Below, piece after piece: positions 8,555-17,174 of a stretch of 43,426 nt of DNA. The notes beneath the pieces are model-generated. The model had not been told where the DNA came from. It saw nothing but the letters and a program-made list of their open reading frames with translations, and did no database searches. This DNA comes from Nostoc sp. JL33. GTDB taxonomy: Bacteria > Cyanobacteriota > Cyanobacteriia > Cyanobacteriales > Nostocaceae. The translations under genes were made by a program, and so were the position numbers. How positions within the stretch are numbered: position 1 is the first letter of the stretch; each line of letters starts with the position of its first letter. Location: the NCBI RefSeq assembly GCF_017114985.1, contig NZ_JABXKP010000102.1, forward strand, positions 1-43,426, written 5' to 3'.

Positions 8555-9532
8555 TCAAATCTTTACTTTGGTCGCTTCCAGCAGCTTAACACTGGCATAA
8601 ATAGCATCAATATAAGGTGTATGAATTTGAGTGAGCTTTCCCAATTCTGCGATCGCGCCCACAATAGCATCTATCTCCGTAGCGCGTCCGGCTTCAATAT
8701 CTTGTAGCATTGAGGTTTTATGGGCACCAACATTTTCTGCCCCATTAATTCGCTGTTCCAAAGTGATGCCAAACTTTATACCCAACTTTTCAGCGATCGC
8801 TTGAGTTTCAGTCATCATTTGCCGCGCTAGTTCACGGGTGAGGGGATAGCGACAAATACCTTCTAGAGTAGCACCAGTCAGGGCACTAATCGGATTAAAC
8901 GCCACATTCCCCCACAACTTGATCCAAATTTCCGTGCGAATTTGATTGCGGATTGGTGCTTTGAATCCTGCCTGTTTTAAAGTTTCTGCTAATAATTGGA
9001 TGCGTTCTGTTTTAGTGCCGTCGATTTCACCGAGAGTAAAGCGATCGCCTTCAATATGCTTAATTATACCTGGTTCAATTATCTCAGTTGCCGGGTAAAC
9101 AACACAACCGATGACGCGTTCAGCACCGATACTAGCTTCAATAATCCCATTTGGGTCAACAGATTGAATCCGTGTACCTTCATACTCACCGCCATGCTGA
9201 CGAAAGTACCACCAAGGAACACCATTTTGGGCTGTTACCACCATTGTATGAGCATCGTAGAGTGCAGGTAGAAAAGGTGCGATCGCAGCTACACTGTGAG
9301 CCTTGAGAGTTAAAATTACTACATCTTGCCGTCCGGCTTTCTGGATATCGCTAGTTGCCAATGGAGTAGCAATTTGGCTAGAACCGTCTGCCATAAGCAA
9401 CTTCAGCCCATTTGTTTGAATTGCTTCCAAATGAGAACCACGCGCAATCAGCGTCACTGCTTCACCTGCCAGTGCCAGTTTTGCCCCTAAATATCCCCCA
9501 ATTGCACCCGCGCCAACAATACAGATTTTCAT
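8555..9532 (-). CDS. panE: 2-dehydropantoate 2-reductase (ketopantoate reductase)
   Basis: 325 residues, typical length. The N-terminal Rossmann motif VGAGAIGGYLGAKLA (6-20) binds NADPH; TLKAHS (75-80) holds the first conserved lysine, AQNGV (101-105) follows, and EIWIKLWGNVAFNPISAL (201-218) contains the catalytic lysine K205 and the Asn/Ser residues that hold ketopantoate. It reduces 2-dehydropantoate to pantoate in pantothenate and coenzyme A synthesis. Several cyanobacterial paralogues exist in this family, so a related ketoacid is possible. It lies 29 bases downstream of cobK on the same strand, without obvious functional linkage. Confidence 0.85.
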   Translation of the reverse strand: MKICIVGAGAIGGYLGAKLALAGEAVTLIARGSHLEAIQTNGLKLLMADGSSQIATPLATSDIQKAGRQDVVILTLKAHSVAAIAPFLPALYDAHTMVVTAQNGVPWWYFRQHGGEYEGTRIQSVDPNGIIEASIGAERVIGCVVYPATEIIEPGIIKHIEGDRFTLGEIDGTKTERIQLLAETLKQAGFKAPIRNQIRTEIWIKLWGNVAFNPISALTGATLEGICRYPLTRELARQMMTETQAIAEKLGIKFGITLEQRINGAENVGAHKTSMLQDIEAGRATEIDAIVGAIAELGKLTQIHTPYIDAIYASVKLLEATKVKI

Positions 9533-9561
9533 TTGAATTATGAACTATGCGGTTAACTAAA

Positions 9562-10308
9562 TTAATCGTGCAACTTGTCAAATAGCCATGCCAAAGCACC
9601 ATCAACATCAGTAACCTGCTCCCCTGGCGGTATGGCTGGACGATTTACCATAACAACCTTCAGTCCCAGTTCTCGCGCTGCAATAATCTTCGGCTTTGTG
9701 GCATCGCCACCGCTATTTTTACTGACGATGGTATCAATGTTGTTGTGAATCAGGATTTGCCTTTCATTATTGAGGGTAAAAGGCCCGCGATCGCACAATA
9801 TCATTCCCGGTGGCACTAAAGCATCATCACTAGGAGGGTCAATCATCCGCATCAGAAACCAAATTTTTTCTAGGTGAGCAAAGGCGGCGATTTCTTGCCT
9901 CCCAACTGTCAAAAATACTCGCTGTGCCTGGTTTGCTACAGATACTGCTGCCGCTTCAACGCTGTCAACTTCAATCCAGCGATCGCCACTTCCTTTTTCC
10001 CAAGGGGGGCGAATTAACATCAGACGGGGTACTCCAACTTCGGTTGCAGCATCTGCCGCATTCAAGGAAATCTGAGTAGCAAAAGGATGGGTTGCATCAA
10101 TTAATAAGTCGATTTGCTCCCCTCGCAAATAGCTAGTTAATCCAGCCACACCACCGAAGCCTCCAACCCGTAAATCACCTAACGGTACTGATGGTTCACG
10201 GGTGCGGCCAGCTAGAGAGGTGATTGCTTCTAACCCTTGGATAGTCGCAACTTTGGCAGCTAGTTCTGCGGCATCTCCTGTACCACCCAGAATCAAAACG
10301 CGAATCAT
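9562..10308 (-). CDS. cobK: Precorrin-6A (cobalt-precorrin-6A) reductase
   Basis: From ATG at 10308, 248 residues. The glycine-rich RVLILGGTGDAAELA (3-17), DATHPFA in the middle, MRMIDPP, then VSKNSGGDATKPKIIAARELG are diagnostic of CobK/CbiJ. The enzyme reduces a double bond in the corrin ring using NADPH during cobalamin synthesis. The longer ORF (to 10413) overlaps the preceding gene too far; the 10308 start overlaps its stop by four bases (ATGA), indicating translational coupling. Both genes lie under the cobalamin riboswitch at 10757-10898, so expression should fall when B12 is abundant. Confidence 0.92.
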   Translation of the reverse strand: MIRVLILGGTGDAAELAAKVATIQGLEAITSLAGRTREPSVPLGDLRVGGFGGVAGLTSYLRGEQIDLLIDATHPFATQISLNAADAATEVGVPRLMLIRPPWEKGSGDRWIEVDSVEAAAVSVANQAQRVFLTVGRQEIAAFAHLEKIWFLMRMIDPPSDDALVPPGMILCDRGPFTLNNERQILIHNNIDTIVSKNSGGDATKPKIIAARELGLKVVMVNRPAIPPGEQVTDVDGALAWLFDKLHD

Positions 10309-10724
10309 TGAGATAAAGGTGGAATCTTTGCCAAAATGCCCTTTTTCAGGGCTTCTGGACGCTCTGACCAAGGTAGTAAACCATCTGCTTTGACATAGTA
10401 CTGAGTAGCACATTCTAGTATCGCAGATGCACTACCATCAACGGCTAAATCACCAAATAAATATGTTAATTTGCCCTTGGCAGCAAAGGCAACTACGCAG
10501 GAACGATTACAAGCACTCATGCATTCAACTTCCTTAATTGGGAATTCATCTTGTAAGTCCCAATCTTGTGCAAGCTGCTGAAGTTGAGATAGAAGTTTTT
10601 CACCGCCACTTTCACCTAAGCGTTTTCCCTCTTGCCAAACGCTAGCACAAGTTTTGCAAACAAATAAAGTATGGTCAGCAACACCCAAGGGACTAGTCGG
10701 GGAAATATTTACAGTAGTAGTCAT
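10305..10724 (-). CDS. DUF1636 putative metal-binding protein linked to cobalamin genes
   Basis: From ATG at 10724, 139 residues. Cysteines in LFVCKTCASVW (N-terminal CxxC) and VECMSACNRSCVVAF are arranged as in DUF1636 proteins, a ferredoxin-like family that probably binds a metal or a 2Fe-2S cluster. Members occur beside cobalamin or cobalt genes, and here the gene is coupled to cobK. The alternative ATG at 10772 lies inside the conserved 3' core of the riboswitch, so it cannot be the true start; the 10724 ATG is preceded by AAGG at good spacing. Exact biochemical role unknown. Confidence 0.85.
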   Translation of the reverse strand: MTTTVNISPTSPLGVADHTLFVCKTCASVWQEGKRLGESGGEKLLSQLQQLAQDWDLQDEFPIKEVECMSACNRSCVVAFAAKGKLTYLFGDLAVDGSASAILECATQYYVKADGLLPWSERPEALKKGILAKIPPLSQ

Positions 10725-10756
10725 CTGTACCTTGGAGATATGTGGAACTGATAAAT

Positions 10757-10898
10757 TTACTTCGGTGGGCATCCTGACTCACTCAATTTTGGATTTTCGA
10801 TTACATCTCAAATTGGTTTACAGTTGCTCCCAAGCGCCGGATTTGCACCGAACTTTAAGAGTTACCTCTGGTAGCTGCTCCCCACCAGAACCGAATAA
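10757..10898 (-). promoter_or_regulatory. Cobalamin (B12) riboswitch
   Basis: Read leftward, the segment contains GGTGCAAATCCGGCGC, then GCAACTGTAA (B12-box type) and GAGTCAGGATGCCC, in the order of the cobalamin riboswitch core. The outer strands TTATTCGGT (near 10898) and ACCGAAGTAA (near 10757) pair into the closing P1 stem with one bulge. The element sits just before the DUF1636-cobK pair and is expected to shut the operon down when adenosylcobalamin binds. Confidence 0.88.
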
Positions 10899-11011
10899 CC
10901 TTATCGATTATACACTAGAGTCGAATGGTACTTCCCTTATTCAGATGGATTTACAGCTTTACCTTGCTTTATCAAGAAAGTATGTGTTATTGTTGATAAT
11001 TGTGTGGTTAA

Positions 11012-11085
<74 letters not shown>

Positions 11086-11112
11086 TTTTAGGAATGTCCT
11101 TATCTGTAACTG

Positions 11113-11143
11113 CTACGATGTCAACGTAGCGCTCCAACCAACT
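11113..11143 (-). repeat. Inverted fragment of tRNA-Val
   Basis: The reverse complement of 11113-11143 matches 11025-11055 of the tRNA-Val gene in 30 of 31 bases, covering the D-loop side and the whole anticodon stem-loop. It is too short to be a tRNA. It could be a scar of an element that inserted at the tRNA, or a guide-like segment matching the tRNA. No CRISPR repeat sits beside it. See findings. Confidence 0.85.
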
Positions 11144-11809
11144 TGTTTTATCTCAATTTTCTCTCACTTCAATCCAATGTACCCCTAAAACAACCAAATA
11201 GGGGTTACTAGTCGGCTTGAGATAAACTTATGATTTATGTTTGCAAACATAATTTTATCTTATTGATCAGTGAATAAAGTATATGATCACGTTATAAACG
11301 CCTAACGGATTAGGGAACGTAGCTGTATCAGGCTGTAATACCTCTGTTTTGGGTTTCATGTAATCAGCCACAATCGCTTCATGTCACCCTTTACAAAGGC
11401 TTACAGAGGTAGGTAGTAATGCTTTACAACTAATCATGTCAAAGCTGCAACGTTCAAAATGTTGCTTATGCAGGGAGAGAAGCGCCGTGATAGAAAAAAT
11501 TGATATTGCTATCAAACTATGAATGTAAGCCCCGCGAAGCTCGTTTGTTCCTTTATTCCTTATCCTGATGCATCCCCAGTAATTGTTTTCTTTGGCTAGT
11601 TTTGTCTTTGCCCTATTCGAGGTCAGCCGGAATTCCCTCTGACCCTCTACTTGCTGCATACTCATACGATAAACCCTTGCCACTGCTCTGATGTGGGAAC
11701 TCTAGTATCGTTATTTTCCCGGTTTAGCGATCGCACTCGTAACAAAAACCCAGTAGTTTGTAGCTACCGGAGCATAAATTGAATATTACTAGTCTTCAAC
11801 TACTGATTG
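11144..11809. other. Non-coding accessory stretch
   Basis: About 670 AT-rich bases between the tRNA fragment and the CoiA-like gene. A 99-codon ORF on the minus strand (11384-11683) has no family features that I can recognise, no good ribosome site and unconvincing composition, so I do not call it. Nothing else is recognisable. Confidence 0.4.
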
Positions 11810-14002
11810 CTAACGTGAGACAACTGTGAAAGGACAACTGTACTTGGGATTGTACTCAACTTGTCCTGTCTTACTGATTGGAGCAACACGCAACCCTGTA
11901 AGACTATGCCAATTTACAGCTATCTGCTTAGTTTCGCTACCTACTAACGTTAACTTTGCGGGAACAATTGGGCATTGATGTCTTAATCCGTATAACGAAA
12001 TAAAGATTGCAAGTTCTGGATCTTTCTTGATTTCAACGCTAGCGATCGCAGTACTCATCGTAGTTACTGGTACTTCTTGCTTCTGAAAGTTACCATGTTT
12101 ATCACGAACAAATTTAACAACACTTTTACTTATAACTTGGTTGGTTTGCTTATGCTCATAGCGAACAATGTCGCTATACCATAGCTGCTTACGTATCTGC
12201 TTTGTTTCTCTATCCTTTTTATCGTGTAGAAAAACAATACCTACATGTTCTATGCGTCCATTAGGGTAGCGGATAGCAACATACCCAATTATGTTTTCTA
12301 CAAATATGCCTTTATTGGCTTGCAGTGTATTTTCAAGCAACTCTGGCACTGAATACTCACCAAATTGGTTTGTTACTAACTCAAAACGGCTAAATAGAAG
12401 CGTACAGTCACGATACTTGGGCGAATTTATGGCAATAATCGCTACTTCAGTAGATGTTAGCATGTGTGACAGTAACATCCAGTCATCAAGTTTTTTTGGC
12501 TCTCTTGCGGTTCCCGTTGACTTGGGAGTGCTACGAGAAGCTTTGCCTATAACTCTAGTAGATACAGATGTGGAAATAGAGTTGCGATCGCTATTTGGCA
12601 TCGATAAATGAGATGATACGCTGTATTCTTTCCCATCTATCTTTATAAATGGTAAAACACCTGATGTATCCAGATGTATTGCACTTGTCAATATCTGGTT
12701 ATTAGGACAAGGTAATAGGGAACCACTGAGTAAATCTAGCGCTAATAGACAAGGCACTTGTAATACTTCTGTTTTACTAATGTATTCCTTTTCTAGGTAT
12801 TCTAAGTCTACGTTTTTGCCCACCATCGAAAATTCCATTAACTGTAATACAGAAGTAAACTTGATACTAGTTTGTCTATTCCAGTCAGGAGATATTTTGT
12901 AAACGAGTCCATCTAAAGGATCTTCGATAGCTTCTGTACTTAGTGATAATCTGTTTACCCAAGTCATGAATTCATCAAACTTCTTAGTATCTTGATGTGG
13001 ACAAGTAAAGGTTAGAAACGATTTGAATTTATTGCTATTTCTCAATCTAGCGATCGCATTTTCATGCTCTACTTTACTCATTCTGGATGTTAATACTTGC
13101 TGTAAATCTTGTATTTGTCTATCTGTCAAGCAATGGTATTCAGACCATTCCAGATACACACGCCTCAACCAAAAGATAGCATCTTGTTCGCTATCAGATA
13201 TCGAGCCAGCTTCTATATCAGTATTTAATCTCAATAAAGATTTATTTTTTACTATTTTGAATTTAAGTAATTGATAGCTATTAGCTAATAACTGTGTGTT
13301 TTTAGCATTATTTATTGCCTCTATCCAAGGGTTCAACATAATTACTTTAGCTGTGTATTGACAAATATTAGCTATGTCTATTGTTGTAATTTCTTGTTGA
13401 AATAACTTGTCTTGTTCATGCTCATACAGTTTGTACACACTGTAATACAATAGATACTCTAGCAACCGAAAGCTAGACTGGACACACAAATAATCAATTG
13501 CTTTTAAAGCTATTTGCTGTTGAAGAAAAGGTTGATCGTCTTTGAGAGGAACACAGTAAATTTCTACTATTTCTTTCTGATAATTTATAAAATGATCAAT
13601 ACAATCTTTCGTAATATTATGAATAGCTTGATTATTGTTACGTTTGATTGAATCAATCCAGTTCGAGAATTTTATATCCTCAACAATTCTTTCTTCCTTA
13701 AGATAAATCATACTTATGAAGCGCTGTTGAAATATCTCTAGCTTTTGTCCTCTATATCCAATAAACTCACTTGCCTTTATAGCGTGTTCATCAGATGATA
13801 CTCTTAGTTTGCATTGTGTAGCTTGTTTAAGATTTGTATCTCGAAAGTGAGCAAAATAGGGTTTTATAATCTTACCTTTCCTTAGATAAACTTCTTGTTT
13901 ACAATCAGGACAAAGTAAAGCGAGTTCTGAATAGGAATTAAAGTCACAGTCCTTTGCATAAACTCTTTCGCCACCTTTATACATTGAGATTGTAAATTCC
14001 AT
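11810..14002 (-). CDS. Large protein with a CoiA-like N-terminal zinc finger, otherwise unknown
   Basis: 731 residues from the ATG at 14002 (a TTG six bases earlier is the only other option). The N-terminus has LLCPDCKQEVYLRKGKI, then KPYFAHFRD, the C-x2-C ... H-F-x-H-type finger found at the start of CoiA competence proteins and related nuclease-like accessory proteins; SSDEHAIKA follows, as in CoiA where a short helix follows the finger. CoiA proteins promote recombination during DNA uptake. The remaining 650 residues match nothing I know: a helical, Ile/Asn/Lys-rich middle, a Ser/Thr-rich linker (about 470-500), and a beta-rich C-terminal part. Base composition is more AT-rich than flanking genes. 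It lies alone between the tRNA-Val scar and a transposon-like end, so it is probably mobile cargo. Confidence 0.7.
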   Translation of the reverse strand: MEFTISMYKGGERVYAKDCDFNSYSELALLCPDCKQEVYLRKGKIIKPYFAHFRDTNLKQATQCKLRVSSDEHAIKASEFIGYRGQKLEIFQQRFISMIYLKEERIVEDIKFSNWIDSIKRNNNQAIHNITKDCIDHFINYQKEIVEIYCVPLKDDQPFLQQQIALKAIDYLCVQSSFRLLEYLLYYSVYKLYEHEQDKLFQQEITTIDIANICQYTAKVIMLNPWIEAINNAKNTQLLANSYQLLKFKIVKNKSLLRLNTDIEAGSISDSEQDAIFWLRRVYLEWSEYHCLTDRQIQDLQQVLTSRMSKVEHENAIARLRNSNKFKSFLTFTCPHQDTKKFDEFMTWVNRLSLSTEAIEDPLDGLVYKISPDWNRQTSIKFTSVLQLMEFSMVGKNVDLEYLEKEYISKTEVLQVPCLLALDLLSGSLLPCPNNQILTSAIHLDTSGVLPFIKIDGKEYSVSSHLSMPNSDRNSISTSVSTRVIGKASRSTPKSTGTAREPKKLDDWMLLSHMLTSTEVAIIAINSPKYRDCTLLFSRFELVTNQFGEYSVPELLENTLQANKGIFVENIIGYVAIRYPNGRIEHVGIVFLHDKKDRETKQIRKQLWYSDIVRYEHKQTNQVISKSVVKFVRDKHGNFQKQEVPVTTMSTAIASVEIKKDPELAIFISLYGLRHQCPIVPAKLTLVGSETKQIAVNWHSLTGLRVAPISKTGQVEYNPKYSCPFTVVSR

Positions 14003-14117
14003 ATTCAATTGATACTTATAATACTCTCATTATTATGAGAATAACTGTGAATACAGAAAAAGCGCCTGCGTGAAGTTACTTATTATACTTATGATTACTA
14101 TCACGTTTTTTGCTCTT

Positions 14118-14221
14118 GTAACTGGCGTAACTAAGATGTAACCAACTCAATTGCTCATAGTGGCTGAAACACCTATGCTAACTAGTTTTCTGGTTACTGT
14201 GTAACTGTAACTGATGTAACT
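14118..14221. repeat. GTAAC iteron-like cluster
   Basis: GTAACT or GTAACC occurs at 14118, 14127, 14138, 14201, 14207 and 14216, with one inverted GGTTAC at 14192. The first three are spaced 9 and 11 bases, the second three 6 and 9. The cluster lies upstream of the CoiA-like gene and next to the TGAC/TGTCG repeats. It could be a binding array for a regulator or a transposon protein; no proof. Confidence 0.4.
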
Positions 14222-14358
14222 GACTTTTATTAAAGTCGTTACTAGTTATACAGTGACTAATTATTTGTCGTCGGTGACAGATTAATGTCGTTTTGACTAA
14301 TTAACTGTCGTCGGGACAAATTGATGTCGTTTAAGTACCAGTGACAGATTAATGTCAT
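14221..14358. mobile_element. Transposon end with repeated TGAC(N)TGTCG sites (Tn7-like / type V-K CAST-like)
   Basis: Imperfect repeats of the form TGACanATTAaTGTCG occur at 14254-14270, 14275-14290, 14294-14310, 14314-14329 and 14342-14356, and a related palindrome at 14221-14238. The segment beginning TATACAGTGAC (14247) closely resembles, from memory, the left end of cyanobacterial type V-K CRISPR-associated transposons, which start TGTACAGTGACAAATTA and carry TnsB-binding repeats of this kind. If the likeness holds, the outer end is at about 14247 and the element body lay to the right. No tnsB, tnsC, tniQ or cas12k is present, so it is a remnant or a non-autonomous end. Confidence 0.6.
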
Positions 14359-14617
14359 TTATTTACAGAGATTATAGCGATAATCTCAACGTAGCGCGTG
14401 CTTGCTGCAATGTAGCACGGACTTTTTTATATCTCAAGTATCCGGGCTTAATCATGGACTTAGATACAAGGTTGGGTTGAGGAACGTAGCTTTTCTGGCG
14501 CAGGGTAACGGAACATTATCAAGGCTTATTCCCCTCATCCCCCTCATTCCCTGCCCCTTTTGCTCACAATATGGCAATATATAAAGTTGTAGCTAACCGC
14601 CTACGTAGAGGTTTAAC

Positions 14618-15898
14618 GTGGATACCATTGCAATTCCTGCTCTAAATCGACCAGTGGATGCCACGGTAGAAATTCCCGGTTCTAAAAGTCTTACCAATCG
14701 GGCGTTGCTTGTCGCAGCTTTGGCACAAGGTGACTCCATTTTAGAAAATGCCTTATTTAGTGAAGACAGCGAGTATTTTGCTAAATGTTTAGAGCAATTG
14801 AGTATTCCCATAACTCTGAATCCTAATCTTGCTCAGATTCAGGTTGCAGGAAGGGGAGGTGACATCCCAGCTAAACAGGCAGATTTATTTGTGGGTTTAT
14901 CAGGTACTACAGCACGGTTTATCTCGGCGCTGGTGGCACTAGGGAACGGCGAATATCGGCTAGATGGCGTTCCCCGAATGCGAGAACGGCCGATGGGCGA
15001 CATGCTGACGGTGCTGCAAACGGGTGGAGCAACCGTTAACTTTGAGGGAAACTCCGGGTTTATGCCCTACACCGTCTATAGTCGGCAATTCGCTGGCGGA
15101 AATTTTCGCTTAAAAGCCAATCAAACAAGTCAGCAACTTTCGGCATTGCTGATGATTGCGCCTTACGCTCAACAGGATACGATTTTTGAGGTTGAGGGTA
15201 CACTGGTTTCTCTGTCTTACATCAAAATGACCTGTCGCCTGATGGCGGATTTTGGCGTGGAGGTGATTCAAATCGGCGATAATCAATTTCAGATTAAAGC
15301 GGGTCAACGTTACCAAGCTCGACATTATACAGTAGAACCCGATGCGTCAAATGCTTCTTACTTTTTTGCCGCCGCCGCCGTCACAGGTGGACGGGTGCGC
15401 GTCAAACATTTAACCAAACAATCCTGTCAGGGTGATATTCTGTGGCTGGATGTTTTAGAACAGATGGGTTGCCAAATTAATCACTCCGATGATTATACCG
15501 AAGTGACGGGGCCGAAGCAATTGCAAGGCATCGACATTGATATGAATGATATATCAGATTTGGTGCAAACATTAGCAGCGATCGCGCCCTTTGCCAGTTC
15601 ACCGATTACTATTCGTAACGTGGAACATATTCGATATAAAGAAACCGATCGGATTCAAGCTGTTGTTACAGAATTGCGTCGGCTGGGAGTTCCGGTTGAA
15701 GAATTTGCAGATAGACTGAAAATTGAGCCTAGCCCGATTACTCCGGCAGCAATTGAAACCTATCACGATCATCGAATGGCGATGGCTTTTGCTGTCACTG
15801 GTTTGAAGGTTCCAGGAATTGTGATTAAAGATCCTGGCTGTACAGCAAAGACGTTCCCGGATTACTTTACCCGATTCTTCCAAATGTTAGAACAATAA
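14618..15898 (+). CDS. aroA: 3-phosphoshikimate 1-carboxyvinyltransferase (EPSP synthase)
   Basis: 426 residues. PGSKSLTNRALL (20-31) with the phosphate-binding K23, RMRERPMGDML, QTSQQLSALLM, then HIRYKETDRI and YHDHRMAMAFAV give a complete EPSP synthase. It joins shikimate-3-phosphate and phosphoenolpyruvate in aromatic amino acid synthesis. The substrate loop is unusual: GLSGTTARF at 93-101 replaces the common GN(A/S)GTxxR(P/L), so the conserved Asn is Leu94 and the residue after Arg100 is Phe101. Cyanobacterial housekeeping EPSP synthases normally keep the Asn, so this may be a second, transferred copy. The neighbouring transposon-like end at 14221-14358 fits transfer. ATG with an acceptable upstream GAGG at 14607. 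Confidence 0.9.
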   Translation: MDTIAIPALNRPVDATVEIPGSKSLTNRALLVAALAQGDSILENALFSEDSEYFAKCLEQLSIPITLNPNLAQIQVAGRGGDIPAKQADLFVGLSGTTARFISALVALGNGEYRLDGVPRMRERPMGDMLTVLQTGGATVNFEGNSGFMPYTVYSRQFAGGNFRLKANQTSQQLSALLMIAPYAQQDTIFEVEGTLVSLSYIKMTCRLMADFGVEVIQIGDNQFQIKAGQRYQARHYTVEPDASNASYFFAAAAVTGGRVRVKHLTKQSCQGDILWLDVLEQMGCQINHSDDYTEVTGPKQLQGIDIDMNDISDLVQTLAAIAPFASSPITIRNVEHIRYKETDRIQAVVTELRRLGVPVEEFADRLKIEPSPITPAAIETYHDHRMAMAFAVTGLKVPGIVIKDPGCTAKTFPDYFTRFFQMLEQ

Positions 15899-16024
15899 GG
15901 GACTGACAACAAATAAATTAATACTACTTGTGGGGCAGGCCGAAAAGCCCGCAGCCAAAGGCGGGCAAGATGCCCACCCCACAAGAAATAGTTGAGTATT
16001 TTTTTATTTGGAAATGCCTAAGAG
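15896..16024. repeat. Miniature element with GC-rich palindromic core, copy 1
   Basis: The core CTTGTGGGGCAGGCC ... GATGCCCACCCCACAAG (15927-15985) is a long palindrome. The outer arms (AAGGGACTGACAA at left, TTTGGAAATGCCTAA at right) match those of copy 2 at 31604-31734. It starts at the aroA stop codon and may serve as its transcription terminator. Confidence 0.7.
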
Positions 16025-16622
16025 ATTCCATCCATAATACAAGGTGCGTTAGCTGAAAGCGTAACGCACCCGACAATTTAAATTTATTAACATAGTTATA
16101 AATATTCCCACTTATCAGAAATATCTTAGTTATCTGCTAAGTATTTTATTGTCAAAATCAAATTAGATTTTATCGAACAGAATACATGCATCAGTCGTCA
16201 GAATACAGGAAAGGTATTCTGTATGACTCGCGGATGGATAATCGGCGTTTTTGCACCCCCACCAAATTTTTAATTTGGTGGTCAACTTTCGTAGTCGCGG
16301 GTCTGAATAAGAGACTGATAGCGAACGCGCAGAGCGTCTCGTAGAGAGCGTCTTGATTCTGACTCCTGAATTCTGACTTCTGAATTCTTCTTCAATTTTA
16401 CCTCTGATTAAAGTTCGCTTAAACTCATGATTCTAAGATAGGGCAGTTCCAATTATTTGGATACTTGCTTATTTTTGTTGAAACAGGGAAAAATCATTGA
16501 TTTTCATCACTTATGAAAACAGTTATGAATACCCATTTGGGAAATAAGTAAGTTAGAAACAGACTATTTCTATACTTTGCAGGCTGGATTGCTTACAGAA
16601 GTTTATCGTGAGGAGAAGTGAA
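16025..16622. other. Non-coding region with hairpins and a 14-bp tandem repeat
   Basis: No gene. It holds a hairpin at 16199-16221 (CAGAATAC / GTATTCTG), a perfect inverted repeat CCACCAAATT / AATTTGGTGG at 16259-16281, a GCGTCTCGTAGAGA repeat near 16335 that recurs at 37420, and two copies of ATTCTGACTYCTGA in tandem at 16356-16383. These are typical Nostoc repeats. The promoter of the PEP-CTERM gene must lie near the right end. Confidence 0.55.
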
Positions 16623-17174
16623 ATGAAATTGTTTCCAAAATTAGTGCTTGCTGCTGCTAGCCTTACTTTAGGTTTTGCTACTCTAGATGCAAAATCTGTA
16701 TCTGCTGCAATTATTGATTACGCTTTCACAGTTGATAGTCCGGTAACTAAGGGAAATGGCTTTTTTAGCTTTGATGACTCAGCTTTCAGCAATGAAAATT
16801 ATCCCGTAGCCACGATTAAGTCGCTCTCTTTCCAATTTGACGGTGAGTCTACTGTTTACACTGAAAAAGATGATACCCAATATCCAAAATTTCCTGTGGT
16901 ATTTCCAACCACGCTCTTAACAGGACAAAAATCTTTGGTATTAGATTATTATTTCAACGATAAATCTAATCCTTCGAGTTCTATAAGTTACGAAATCATT
17001 GGTGATGATTTTACAATTTTCTCTAGAACTTCTCCCGATGCTGAACCCATATCAGGGAGAGTTTATTATACACAAGTACCTGAACCTACACCTTTAGTTG
17101 GCACTCTCTTGGCTTGTAGCCTTGGCTGGATGCTAAAGAGAAAAGTAACATCAATGAAAAAGGTTAAAATCTAA
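16623..17174 (+). CDS. PEP-CTERM-sorted exported protein
   Basis: From ATG at 16623, 183 residues; AGGAGAAG at 16611-16618 fixes this start rather than the GTG at 16608. A signal peptide (KLFPKLVLAAASLTLGFATLDAKSVSAA) is followed by a beta-rich extracellular domain of about 130 residues, then VPEPTP, a hydrophobic stretch LVGTLLACSLGWML and a basic end KRK. That tripartite tail is the PEP-CTERM sorting signal, recognised by exosortase in many biofilm-forming bacteria, including cyanobacteria. The middle domain is not one that I can name. It was probably anchored or released at the outer surface. Confidence 0.88.
   Translation: MKLFPKLVLAAASLTLGFATLDAKSVSAAIIDYAFTVDSPVTKGNGFFSFDDSAFSNENYPVATIKSLSFQFDGESTVYTEKDDTQYPKFPVVFPTTLLTGQKSLVLDYYFNDKSNPSSSISYEIIGDDFTIFSRTSPDAEPISGRVYYTQVPEPTPLVGTLLACSLGWMLKRKVTSMKKVKI

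Noticed and set aside
10309..10413. Longer N-terminus for cobK
   Set aside because: Would overlap the DUF1636 gene by over 100 bases; the ATG at 10308 matches the family start and overlaps by four bases.
11384..11683. 99-codon ORF on the minus strand
   Set aside because: No good start site, no family resemblance, and irregular composition; kept only as a mention.
14360..14617. Possible second transposon end or CRISPR-like repeat to the right of the TGTCG cluster
   Set aside because: Only hairpins (AGATTAT/ATAATCT at 14369-14386 and CGTGCT/AGCACG near 14396) are visible; no TGTACA end or Cas12k-type repeat. A 12-base match to the tRNA fragment at 14387-14398 is too short to rely on.
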